Source: Bacteroidota bacterium
GTDB taxonomy: Bacteria; Bacteroidota; Bacteroidia; Chitinophagales; Chitinophagaceae
Assembly: GCA_029555415.1 (NCBI GenBank)
Contig: JAKPSI010000056.1
Coordinates: 1-54,545, forward strand
Reading direction: 5' to 3'
Length of the DNA stretch: 54,545 nt
Part shown: positions 43,396 through 50,939 of the stretch, in pieces
Position numbering within the stretch: the first letter of the stretch is position 1
Layout of the letters: each line of letters starts with the position of its first letter
Program-made: the position numbers and the translations under genes
Notes under the pieces: generated by a model
Databases searched by the model: none
Told to the model about the DNA's origin: nothing
Seen by the model: the letters and a program-made list of their open reading frames with translations, nothing else

Positions 43396-44417
43396 TGAAT
43401 GGAATGATAAAATGAATCCCATTGGTTTTTTTGCGCGTTTCCATTGATGTGTGCATTGGCGGATGTCTGATCCGGAAATGCGGCAGTATTGCTGCCCATT
43501 GGACTTTTCAGTTCGTCACTTTTCACGAAAAACGCTTTTTCAACTTCCAGAAAACTATTGGGTGCGTTATAATTGATGGTGAGCTTTTGGGCGATATCCT
43601 TTTCAGACAGGATACCGGTATGCAGATAGCCGGCCATGCATTGCAGATCATCGAATTTCATCACCTTTCCTTTCTTCGTCAGGATCTCACCTCCAAAGCG
43701 TGTATCGGTGATCCCCATTTTGCAGAATGCACAGGCGTCTTTCCCGGCTTCGAATGGCTGTGGCTTTACAGCGCAACCGGACAGGAATACAAGAATGAGT
43801 AAGGTGGCAACTACCGGTAACGACCCGGCGCGTAAACGACCCGGACGGTGGCGGTACCATTCAACCAGCCATACTGAAAAGGCGAGTGCCGCGGCTCCGA
43901 TCACGACCCAACCACCCACATGCGGGAATGAGTAAGCGTCAAAATTCAGTAATCTTTTATGGCCGATGAGTGGTGGCTGATAAAATAATCCGGGCACCTG
44001 GATCGGAGCAGTGGGGTCGAGATTGTGTCCGTAATTGTACCCCCATGTATAGAAATCATACATCGCGAGTATGCCGCCAATGGCTGTCAGTCCCAGATAA
44101 GCCAGCAAGAACTTGCTTTTACCTGATAGCGCTACAAGCATGCCGAGGATGATGAAGAAGAGTACAACATAAGGCAGGTATTTGAATTCAGGGAACATCG
44201 CCACGGTGATATGTTTCATGCCGATGTAGTGGTTCAGACCATTGATGATGTCAACATCACCGCTGAGTCCGTTGATCCAGATGTTCATGGTCAGTCCTTC
44301 CGGATACTGCGGTGCGAACAGATCGATCCGCCATACCGGCAGGAAGAATACCATGATGAGCGCGCCGGATGCGAAAGCGACAAGTATGCGGGAGGGAATG
44401 CTGAGGTCTTTTTTCAT
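43392..44417 (-). CDS. nosL: Membrane protein fused to a C-terminal NosL copper chaperone
   Basis: This 341-residue protein has five hydrophobic segments (about 12-29, 82-98, 102-121, 166-187, 200-215), then a soluble NosL domain with CAFCKMGI (Cys229, Cys232), FDDLQCMAGY (Cys260) and MGSNTAAF (307-314). NosL binds Cu(I) and passes it to NosZ. The last membrane segment ends in FLSGC (Cys215), a lipobox, as in stand-alone NosL lipoproteins, so the join looks like a membrane gene fused to a lipoprotein gene. It starts 61 nt after the fasciclin gene, past a terminator, and couples to nosD. Confidence 0.85.
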   Translation of the reverse strand: MKKDLSIPSRILVAFASGALIMVFFLPVWRIDLFAPQYPEGLTMNIWINGLSGDVDIINGLNHYIGMKHITVAMFPEFKYLPYVVLFFIILGMLVALSGKSKFLLAYLGLTAIGGILAMYDFYTWGYNYGHNLDPTAPIQVPGLFYQPPLIGHKRLLNFDAYSFPHVGGWVVIGAAALAFSVWLVEWYRHRPGRLRAGSLPVVATLLILVFLSGCAVKPQPFEAGKDACAFCKMGITDTRFGGEILTKKGKVMKFDDLQCMAGYLHTGILSEKDIAQKLTINYNAPNSFLEVEKAFFVKSDELKSPMGSNTAAFPDQTSANAHINGNAQKNQWDSFYHSIQ

Positions 44418-44433
44418 ACAAGGGTCTTAAAAA

Positions 44434-44460
44434 CTCCCGGGGTCTCGGCTACCCCGGGAG
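44434..44460 (-). terminator. Terminator between fasciclin gene and nosL
   Basis: CTCCCGGGGT (44434-44443) pairs perfectly with ACCCCGGGAG (44451-44460) over a 7-nt loop. On the minus strand TTTTTAAGACC follows. It would stop part of the transcription and so give more NosZ than accessory proteins. Confidence 0.85.
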
Positions 44461-44478
44461 AAATGAACAATGCGCACT

Positions 44479-45045
44479 TTATTTAGAAGCGGGTGACAAT
44501 AACACACCATCAATGATGTGCACCATGCCATTGGAGGCTTGTACAGAGGCCACGATCATGGCACTGTTATTCAGCCATACTTTGCCATCTTTAATGGTAA
44601 CGGTCACCTTATCTCCATTGACCATTCCGATCGTCATGCCATCCTTGAAGAAGTCGGCTTTCAGCGAAGAAGTGGTCACGTGGTATTGCAGGATGTTCTG
44701 CAGGTCCGCTTTCTTATCGTCCTTCATCAATCCGTCCACCGTACCGGCAGGCAGTTTGTCAAAAGCCGCATTCGTGGGCGCGAAGACCGTGAAGGGTCCC
44801 GGGTTCGCCAGTACATCCACCAGTTCCGCCTGTTTCAAAGCGGCTACCAGTGTAGAATGGTCCTTTGAACCAACAGCGATCTTCACAACATCCTTCATCG
44901 AAACATCATCCTGTACACTGGCCTGACTGCTGACAGTCGCTTCTTTTGTTGTTGTTGTTGTTTCTGCGGTCCCGGGTTGGCTGTTGTTGCAAGACATTAT
45001 TCCGAGCAGGCCGCAAATCAGGGGAGTGAGAAAAAGCTTTTTCAT
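44479..45045 (-). CDS. Fasciclin-domain lipoprotein of the nos operon
   Basis: This 188-residue lipoprotein (lipobox GIMSC, Cys19) has a Thr-rich linker and one FAS1 domain with the H1 box (FTVFAPTNAAFDKLP) and the H2-type ending (GMVHIIDGVLLS). A fasciclin protein next to nosZ recurs in Bacteroidota nos clusters; its task is unknown, possibly holding NosZ or copper near the membrane. It lies 27 nt after nosZ. Confidence 0.85.
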   Translation of the reverse strand: MKKLFLTPLICGLLGIMSCNNSQPGTAETTTTTKEATVSSQASVQDDVSMKDVVKIAVGSKDHSTLVAALKQAELVDVLANPGPFTVFAPTNAAFDKLPAGTVDGLMKDDKKADLQNILQYHVTTSSLKADFFKDGMTIGMVNGDKVTVTIKDGKVWLNNSAMIVASVQASNGMVHIIDGVLLSPASK

Positions 45046-45072
45046 ATACTTACTTTTTATGAGGTCTGTTTA

Positions 45073-47067
45073 TTAACGGTTACTGGTAGCGGATAATGAA
45101 TCCGGAACGGTTTTACCCGTACTGAAACTGATCGGCACATTGCTGCCCGCGGCACTTACCCTGATATATCCCTGCATTTCCTGGTGCAGCGCGGAACAGA
45201 AGTCGGTACAGTACATCGGATAAACACCCGGTTTCTCCGGTGTCCATTTCAACGTCTGGGTTTCACCCGGCATGATCAGTAACTCAGCATTGTTGGCTCC
45301 TTTTACTGCAAAACCATGCGGAATGTCCCAATCCTGCTCCAGATTGGTAACATGGAAGTAAACAACATCACCCATTTTCACACCTTCGATATTATCCGGC
45401 GTGAAGTGGGAACGGATGGAGGTCATGTACACATGGATCTCATTGCCTTTCCTTTCCACCCTTGCGAAGTTGTCTCCTTTGGCTGCGAACGGATTCTGAT
45501 TGTCTTCGATCTTATAGATCTTCTGACTGTTCTTCGTAATGAGTTCTGCAGGGATCGCTTCCGCATAGTGCGGTTCACCGATGGTCGGGAAATCAAGCAA
45601 TAACTTCATCTTGTCTCCGTCTATGGAATACAACTGCGCGCTTTGCGTCAGCTCAGGTCCGGTAGGCAGGTAACGGTCTTTCGTGATCTTGTTGTAAGCG
45701 ATCACATATTTGCCCCAGGGTTTGCGTGTGGGTCCGCCCGGTACGCAAAGGTGACCAACGGAATAATAGGTGGGCACACGGTCCAGTACTTTCAGGTCCT
45801 TGATATTCCATTTCACGATCTCAGAAGAAACGAAGAAGGAAGTGTAAGCATTACCCTTGTCGTCAAATTCAGTGTGCAAGGGACCGAGTCCGGGTTTCTG
45901 TACTTCACCATATAATACGGAAGCATATTTCAGCACCGGGATGCCATCATACGTTCCATCATAATCTTTCGCTGCGATCGCGGCCTGGATCTTGGTGAAA
46001 GAGAATACGGGGATCACAGCAGCCAGTTTGCCACTGCCAACGATATATTCACCAGTGGGATCCGTGTCACAACCATGCGGTGATTTCGGGCAAGGCATGA
46101 AATAGAGCATGTCAGGACAATCCTTCGGGTCAAGCACCGTCACTTCATTCATTATCTCGGAAGTGGCGCTGTGTTTATTCTCGTCATATACATTATGCGC
46201 ATATTTAACGGAACGTTTTTGTCCTTTACCTGCTTTCAGGTACTCTTCCGCTTTTTTCCAGTTCACGGCCATGATGAAGTCTTTATCTTTCTGTGAAGCA
46301 TTCACCTCCAGCAGCGTATTGGCTTTTTCGGAATTGTAACAGCTGAAGAAGAACCATCCGTGAGATTTGCCTTTTCCCGCACGGGCAAGGTCAAAGTTGA
46401 CACCAGGCGTAAGGATCTGGAAACTCAGATTCATCTTACCGGTTGTCTTGTCAAGGCCGATGAAACTCACGGTTCCCTTGAAGTTCTGTTTGTAAGAATC
46501 AATGGGTACATCCTGATTATCGCCGATCGGGACACTGAAACGTGTTCCGGCCACGACATACTCAGAATTCTCCGTGATGAAGGGAGAGGAGTGGTTACCC
46601 GCGCTGTTCGGGATCTCCATGATCTCTGCGGTACGGAATGTTTTGAGGTCGATACGCGCGATACGCGGCGTATTGTTCGCATTACCGAATACCCAGCGTC
46701 CATCCTGAATGCCATCGGTTTCAGATAATGCGATGTGATGCAGGTCGTCCCAGGGTACGAATCCATGGGATGTGTTCAGCATCGGTTTTGTTTCTTCATT
46801 GAAACCGTATCCTTTTTCAGGATCAACGGAGAAAACAGGAATGACACGGAACAAACGGCCGGAGGGCAAACCGTATACGGACATCTGTCCGCTGAATCCG
46901 CCTGAAACAAAATTGTAGAACTCATCGTACTTGCCGGGCGCTACGTACACTTTCGCGGCAGCATCCCCGCTTACGGCCGATTGTGCTCCTTTGGGTTTAC
47001 AGCCCGTGAACAGGACAAGGCCTGCCGTGATTACGGGGACCAGGGAGCGGAGGATCATTTTTTGCAT
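45073..47067 (-). CDS. nosZ: Nitrous oxide reductase, Sec-exported clade II type
   Basis: This 664-residue enzyme reduces N2O to N2 in the periplasm. It has a Sec lipoprotein-like signal with TGC at 21-23 and no twin-arginine motif, the mark of clade II. The N-terminal propeller carries the CuZ ligand histidines (for example DDLHH, GNHSSP, SPHGCD, GPLHTEF); the cupredoxin domain has the CuA ligands His584, Cys620, Cys624, His628 and Met631. It is preceded by its likely electron donor, a monohaem cytochrome. No nirS, nirK or norB is in view, so the organism may consume N2O without full denitrification. Confidence 0.95.
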   Translation of the reverse strand: MQKMILRSLVPVITAGLVLFTGCKPKGAQSAVSGDAAAKVYVAPGKYDEFYNFVSGGFSGQMSVYGLPSGRLFRVIPVFSVDPEKGYGFNEETKPMLNTSHGFVPWDDLHHIALSETDGIQDGRWVFGNANNTPRIARIDLKTFRTAEIMEIPNSAGNHSSPFITENSEYVVAGTRFSVPIGDNQDVPIDSYKQNFKGTVSFIGLDKTTGKMNLSFQILTPGVNFDLARAGKGKSHGWFFFSCYNSEKANTLLEVNASQKDKDFIMAVNWKKAEEYLKAGKGQKRSVKYAHNVYDENKHSATSEIMNEVTVLDPKDCPDMLYFMPCPKSPHGCDTDPTGEYIVGSGKLAAVIPVFSFTKIQAAIAAKDYDGTYDGIPVLKYASVLYGEVQKPGLGPLHTEFDDKGNAYTSFFVSSEIVKWNIKDLKVLDRVPTYYSVGHLCVPGGPTRKPWGKYVIAYNKITKDRYLPTGPELTQSAQLYSIDGDKMKLLLDFPTIGEPHYAEAIPAELITKNSQKIYKIEDNQNPFAAKGDNFARVERKGNEIHVYMTSIRSHFTPDNIEGVKMGDVVYFHVTNLEQDWDIPHGFAVKGANNAELLIMPGETQTLKWTPEKPGVYPMYCTDFCSALHQEMQGYIRVSAAGSNVPISFSTGKTVPDSLSATSNR

Positions 47068-47122
47068 ACAGCAATCATTTAATGGTGAAGAATGTTGAAT
47101 TCAGTTGGTTTGTTTCAATATG

Positions 47123-47590
47123 TTATTTTTCTCCGTCGTTGTTACGCATGAACTCCAATACCTCACGTGCCTGATCCAGCTTGAGGTTCTGCTGAGGCAT
47201 CCTGACCATACACAACTCAAGTAGTTTCTGCGCTTCAGCGTCGTTGGAAAGCATCATTTCCGTGTTGGTCACCATGTTCAGGATCCAAACCGGAGTTCTG
47301 CGTTTCGTTACACCCAGCCAACCCGGGCCTACAAGTTTTTCGCCGGTGAGGCGGTGGCAAGACTGGCATTTCAGTTCATAAGTGGCCTTGCCTGCAGTCA
47401 CCCAGTCGGATTTAAGAGGGTTGGTGACCGTTATATCACTTTCTTTGACAATGGGACCATGCTCTTCATTCTGGTTCTTGGTCAACTCCTGTACATCCAC
47501 AGGCTTGGGTTCTTTTTGAACACCTTCACCACAGGAAGCGAAGAAGAGGGAAGCGGAGATCAGCAAAAGGGTTGTTGATTTTTGGAACAT
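47123..47590 (-). CDS. Monohaem cytochrome c lipoprotein, first gene of the nos operon
   Basis: This 155-residue protein has a lipobox (FFASC, Cys20), a haem-c motif CQSCH (75-79) and a likely axial Met131 (MVRMPQ). Its short acidic linker and single haem suit a membrane-tethered carrier. In clade II nos clusters a cytochrome c next to nosZ passes electrons to the CuA site, so that role is inferred. The gene begins the operon downstream of the dyad-rich promoter. Confidence 0.9.
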   Translation of the reverse strand: MFQKSTTLLLISASLFFASCGEGVQKEPKPVDVQELTKNQNEEHGPIVKESDITVTNPLKSDWVTAGKATYELKCQSCHRLTGEKLVGPGWLGVTKRRTPVWILNMVTNTEMMLSNDAEAQKLLELCMVRMPQQNLKLDQAREVLEFMRNNDGEK

Positions 47591-47611
47591 AAAATTTGTT
47601 TTTAATTAATA

Positions 47612-47629
47612 AAAGACATCGGTGTCTTT
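47612..47629. promoter_or_regulatory. Perfect 18-bp dyad inside the nos leader, possible operator
   Basis: AAAGACATCGGTGTCTTT has 7-bp perfect arms around TCGG. It lies between the inferred nos start site (about 47633) and the first codon, where a bound repressor would block transcription. The facing Rrf2 gene is the obvious candidate ligand; a hairpin in the mRNA leader is the alternative. Binding is not shown by the sequence. Confidence 0.45.
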
Positions 47630-47637
47630 AATTGGAT

Positions 47638-47645
47638 CAAAAGTA
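47638..47645 (-). promoter_or_regulatory. -7 box of the nos operon
   Basis: TACTTTTG on the minus strand matches TAnnTTTG exactly. No TTTG -33 box is found at the right distance, which suits an activator-dependent promoter. The centre of the box is 33 bp from the centre of the dyad at 47668-47681. Confidence 0.6.
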
Positions 47646-47667
47646 TACCTCCGATGAATGGGCAGAA

Positions 47668-47703
47668 TTGACAGTTGTCACGGCTTGCCCTGATATTACT
47701 CAG
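47668..47703. promoter_or_regulatory. Two Fnr/Dnr-type dyads in the divergent nos-rrf2 promoter region
   Basis: The first, TTGAC-AGTT-GTCAC (47668-47681, inner 12 bp perfectly symmetric), and the second, CTGAT-ATTA-CTCAG (47690-47703), both fit the Crp/Fnr-superfamily layout of two 5-bp half-sites and a 4-bp spacer. Centres are 22 bp apart. The first is 33 bp from the centre of the nos -7 box and the second is 33 bp from the centre of the rrf2 -7 box, placing each near -41 of one promoter, the class II activator position. Confidence 0.6.
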
Positions 47704-47725
47704 GTAATAAAGATACGCCTATCCT

Positions 47726-47733
47726 TAAATTTG
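47726..47733 (+). promoter_or_regulatory. -7 box of the Rrf2 regulator gene
   Basis: TAAATTTG matches TAnnTTTG exactly and lies 16 nt before the ATG. The dyad at 47690-47703 is centred 33 bp upstream of the box centre. The predicted start near 47738 gives a leader of about 12 nt. Confidence 0.55.
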
Positions 47734-47749
47734 CTGTTTATAGCTAAAC

Positions 47750-48199
47750 ATGACATTTTCCAAATCATTCGGTTATGCCCTTCGGGGTATATTATATGTA
47801 TCCCTGTTGCGTGAAGAAGACCGAAAGATCTCCATCGAAGAGATCGCGGACCGCCTTTCCGTTCCACGTCACTTCCTGGGTAAAGTGATGAAATCCGTCG
47901 TAAAAGCTGGTTTCCTCAGTTCCACCCGCGGTCCCCAGGGTGGATTTTATGTGAATGAAAAAACTTTGAATACCCCCCTGATCAGCATCCTGCTGCTCAC
48001 GGAGGGAAAGGAGTATTTCAATTCCTGTCTGCTCAGTCTCCGGAAATGCAACGCCGCCAATCCCTGTCCGCTGCACGACCGGTTTGATGAGTGCAAACAC
48101 GGACTCATGGCCATTTACAGCCAAACTACCATCAATGATCTGCTGGTGGAGGACAAGCCGGAATTCATCAAAAGTATCGCTACTTTCCAGCCTGCCTGA
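47750..48199 (+). CDS. Rrf2-family regulator (NsrR/IscR-like)
   Basis: This 149-residue protein has an N-terminal winged helix (FSKSFGYALRGILY ... SIEEIADRLSVPRHFLGKVMKSVVKAGFLSSTRGPQGGF) and three cysteines in a C-x6-C-x5-C pattern (93, 100, 106), close to the cluster-binding Cys triad of NsrR and IscR. An iron-sulfur cluster sensing NO or redox state is therefore likely. Its divergent position over the nos promoter and the nearby ric gene suggest it controls nitrogen-oxide respiration. Exact ligand and targets are inferred. Confidence 0.85.
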   Translation: MTFSKSFGYALRGILYVSLLREEDRKISIEEIADRLSVPRHFLGKVMKSVVKAGFLSSTRGPQGGFYVNEKTLNTPLISILLLTEGKEYFNSCLLSLRKCNAANPCPLHDRFDECKHGLMAIYSQTTINDLLVEDKPEFIKSIATFQPA

Positions 48200-48223
48200 T
48201 ACAGTTCCTCACTTAAAAAATTG

Positions 48224-48287
48224 AAGCCCCGCGACCGCTAACGTCATGGGGCTTTCTTATAAATAGAAACCCCCGGGGAACCGGGGG
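48224..48287 (+). terminator. Two consecutive hairpins after the Rrf2 gene
   Basis: AAGCCCC (48224-48230) pairs with GGGGCTT (48248-48254), then TTCTTAT follows, giving a moderate terminator. A second stem, CCCCCGG (48270-48276) with CCGGGGG (48281-48287) and a GGAA loop, follows 15 nt later without a T-run. Confidence 0.6.
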
Positions 48288-48360
48288 TCGTAATAGAAAC
48301 AAAAACCAACGAAAGCCCTTAAAAAGGACCACATTTCAAAATATTGAGTCTAAAGGTAGA

Positions 48361-48437
48361 GGCTGACGGTTCCGTCGGAACTGAGGTTCATCAATGGTAC
48401 TGATGATAAATGTCATGAAACTGTCTTCCGGCAGTTT
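48361..48437. other. Cluster of three short hairpins in a 332-nt gene-free stretch
   Basis: The 48200-48531 gap holds no believable ORF. Besides the terminator pair it contains GACGG/CCGTC (48365-48376), CATCA/TGATG (48389-48405) and AAACTG/CAGTTT (48418-48437). The spacing suggests a structured RNA or regulator sites, but no known family is recognised. Confidence 0.35.
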
Positions 48438-48469
48438 AAAACCCGCGAACAAATACGTAATGGTAAATA

Positions 48470-48512
48470 CTGATTAAAATCAGGTTTTTTGAAAAACCAA
48501 CATATTATTTTG
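48470..48512 (+). promoter_or_regulatory. Fnr-type dyad and promoter of the second ric gene
   Basis: CTGAT-TAAA-ATCAG (48470-48483) is a perfect 14-bp dyad of Crp/Fnr shape. A near-consensus -7 box, TTATTTTG (48505-48512), is centred 32 bp downstream, matching the 33 bp in the nos and rrf2 promoters within one base. A second palindrome, GGTTTTT/AAAAACC (48483-48498), lies between them and may overlap the polymerase site. Confidence 0.55.
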
Positions 48513-48531
48513 CCTGCATATAACAAAAAAC

Positions 48532-49290
48532 ATGATAGTCAGGGAGATGCCGGGTATCAGCGGGGAAGCATTTGCTAACGAGATCGTAAAGAACCACTAC
48601 CGTACAGCTGAAGTCTTCAGCCGCTACGGAATTGAATATTGCTGCGGGGCTAAATTCCCCCTGCAAATGATCTGTGAGTCTAAGCAGATCGGACTCGAAA
48701 CTTTATTGGATGAACTGCGTGGTGTTGCCCGTGATGTTCGGGTCAGTAACCTTCTGCCATTCACAGAATGGGATACCGATTTCACGATCGACTATATCGT
48801 CAATATTCATCATGCCTACCTGCGCAAACATCTTCCGCTGATGAAAGCGCAGCTCCAGAAATTCTTTGAAGAACACCGGAAGAAATATCCGCACCTGGAT
48901 GAAATACAGTCCCTCTTCGATCAGCTATACCGCAGTACATTCCCGCACCTGCAACAGGAAGAAGAAGTGATCTTCCCTTATATCCGTCAGATCTTTCATG
49001 CATGGGAAAGTAAAGAATCCTATGCCGGTCTGCTGATACGTACGCTCCGTAAACCGGTAGAAGAACTCATGAACGATGAGCACGATAATATGGAAGCCAT
49101 CCTGAACCGGTTCAGAGCACTGACCGATCAGTACACCCCTCCGCCTTCCGCATGTACCAGCCACAAACTGGCGTTCGATCTGCTCCGCGAACTGGATGAC
49201 GACCTTGTACAACACCTCTATCTCGAGAACGAAGTGCTGTTTCCCCGCGCCATTGCTATGGAAAAAGAATTACTGGAAACACAGCATTGA
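48532..49290 (+). CDS. ric: Di-iron Fe-S cluster repair protein (RIC/ScdA), copy 2
   Basis: The 252-residue product has the DUF542 Cys pair (GIEYCCGAKF, Cys37-Cys38) and the hemerythrin helices (NIHHAYLRKH, QQEEEVIFP, NDEHDNMEAI, YLENEVLFP). It is a paralogue of the copy at 39888, with its own promoter and an Fnr-like dyad, and so can respond separately to NO or low oxygen. In the first hemerythrin helices the pattern HH...E differs slightly from copy 1, but all expected iron-binding residues are present. Confidence 0.92.
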   Translation: MIVREMPGISGEAFANEIVKNHYRTAEVFSRYGIEYCCGAKFPLQMICESKQIGLETLLDELRGVARDVRVSNLLPFTEWDTDFTIDYIVNIHHAYLRKHLPLMKAQLQKFFEEHRKKYPHLDEIQSLFDQLYRSTFPHLQQEEEVIFPYIRQIFHAWESKESYAGLLIRTLRKPVEELMNDEHDNMEAILNRFRALTDQYTPPPSACTSHKLAFDLLRELDDDLVQHLYLENEVLFPRAIAMEKELLETQH

Positions 49291-49346
49291 ACAGGTTCAT
49301 CAACGCATGCTTTAATTGGTTATCTTGGCACTGAAATCAACGATTC

Positions 49347-50918
49347 ATGGTTGAGCAGAATAATCGCATTATTTTCTTCTGGGGCACCGTTGTCATGTCC
49401 CTTACTCTGATCCTCGCTTTTATCTTCAACCGCTATGAACTGGCGGTCAGCGGCATGCTCATCATGATCGTCCTGACCGCATTCATCCCCGGATGGCGTA
49501 CCACGCTGGTTGCCGGACTGGTCGGTATGGTCATCCTCACCGGTTTACTGATCTATTTCAATGTCAATAATGGCCAGATCCTCAAGGCCATGATCTCACA
49601 GGTGTATTCCCTATTGCTCGTGATCTTCGCTGTTGTCCTGGTTTTCTATCTGAAAAAGATGCAGCAGAATTTCGCGTATGAGAAAACGCACATGACATCC
49701 CTTTTCGAGAATGCTACGGAAGGGATCCTGCTGACGGAAAAAACGGGCCGCATCATCCTCGCCAATCCAGCCGCCGAAAAAATGTTCGGTTATGATCCGC
49801 AGGAACTCATCGGTTGCCCGATCGAAACACTGATTCCCATGCGATATCATGCACGCCATACCGGCCTGCGTGACGGGTTCTATCAAAAACCTTCCAACCG
49901 CAGCATGGGAACCGGTCGTGACCTTTTCGCCCGTAGAAAAGATAATTCCGAATTCCCTGTTGAAGTCAGTCTTTCTCATTATCAGCAACGGAATGAAACA
50001 TTCGTCATCGGTTTCATCGTGGATATCACCGCGCGCAAAGAGATCGAATCAAACCTGCTTAAGCAGAAAATGGAGCTGGAAAAGATCAGTCATGATATCC
50101 GGAAACTCAACGGAGAACTGGAGAGTAAAGTGGAAGAACGCACCCTCATTCTGAAAGAAGCACTGCAGCGTCTGGAACAATCACAGGAAGAACTCAGTGA
50201 ATCACTCGACAAGGAACGTCAGCTGAATGAGATCAAGTCCCGCTTCGTGTCCATGGCCTCACATGAATTCCGCACACCACTCAGTACGATCCTTTCCTCC
50301 GCCACACTCGTTTCAAAATATCCCACTACCGATGAATTCGATAAGCGGGAAAAACATATCCGCCGCATCCGCGATTCCGTCAATCACATGAATGAATTGC
50401 TGGAGGACTTCCTCTCACTTGGTAAACTCGAGGAAGGCAAGGTAGGCATCACGATCACCCGCTTTAATGTGAAGGATTTTGTGGATGATGTGATCGATGA
50501 AATGAAAGCACAACTGAAAAAAGATCAGCATATCTCACTTTCATATACCGGAGAAAATCTCTTTATTACCGATAAACGGATGCTCAAGAACATCCTTCTT
50601 AATCTGCTTTCCAACGCTATCAAATTCTCCGGTGAAGGGAAAACGATCCAGGTAGAAACTGACAACATTGATGTCGAACTGGAGATCACCGTCAAAGATC
50701 AGGGACTTGGTATCCCCGAAGAAGATCAGCCCCATCTGTTCGGTACCTTCTTCCGTGCCAAGAATGTCAGCAACATCCAGGGTACCGGTCTCGGTCTTCC
50801 GATCGTCAAGCGTTATGTCGGCCTCCTCGGCGGACAGATACACATGGAAAGCCGGCTCGATGTCGGCACAAGATTCACCATCAAGCTCCCGCGCCTCGAT
50901 CCCGATATGGGACTCTGA
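49347..50918 (+). CDS. Membrane-bound PAS sensor histidine kinase
   Basis: The 523-residue kinase has four N-terminal helices (about 8-27, 31-48, 53-71, 84-102), a PAS domain (about 115-230), a long coiled coil (232-295), the HisKA motif SHEFRTPLS with His306, and an ATPase domain with N-box Asn423, DQGLGIP (451-457) and GTGLGLPIVKRY (479-490). No response regulator lies beside it. His168 and His171 (RYHARH) fall near the haem-ligand region of FixL, but this residue pattern also occurs in haem-free PAS domains. Its place among ric and cbb3 genes suggests a role in oxygen or NO response. Confidence 0.9.
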   Translation: MVEQNNRIIFFWGTVVMSLTLILAFIFNRYELAVSGMLIMIVLTAFIPGWRTTLVAGLVGMVILTGLLIYFNVNNGQILKAMISQVYSLLLVIFAVVLVFYLKKMQQNFAYEKTHMTSLFENATEGILLTEKTGRIILANPAAEKMFGYDPQELIGCPIETLIPMRYHARHTGLRDGFYQKPSNRSMGTGRDLFARRKDNSEFPVEVSLSHYQQRNETFVIGFIVDITARKEIESNLLKQKMELEKISHDIRKLNGELESKVEERTLILKEALQRLEQSQEELSESLDKERQLNEIKSRFVSMASHEFRTPLSTILSSATLVSKYPTTDEFDKREKHIRRIRDSVNHMNELLEDFLSLGKLEEGKVGITITRFNVKDFVDDVIDEMKAQLKKDQHISLSYTGENLFITDKRMLKNILLNLLSNAIKFSGEGKTIQVETDNIDVELEITVKDQGLGIPEEDQPHLFGTFFRAKNVSNIQGTGLGLPIVKRYVGLLGGQIHMESRLDVGTRFTIKLPRLDPDMGL

Positions 50919-50939
50919 ACTATTTATGAATTGGAAAGA

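Noticed and set aside
44242-44486. Plus-strand ORFs opposite nosL and similar long antisense ORFs (for example 2752-3675, 16801-17634 minus)
   Set aside because: They mirror well-supported genes in GC-rich third-position frames; none has a signal, motif or independent context.
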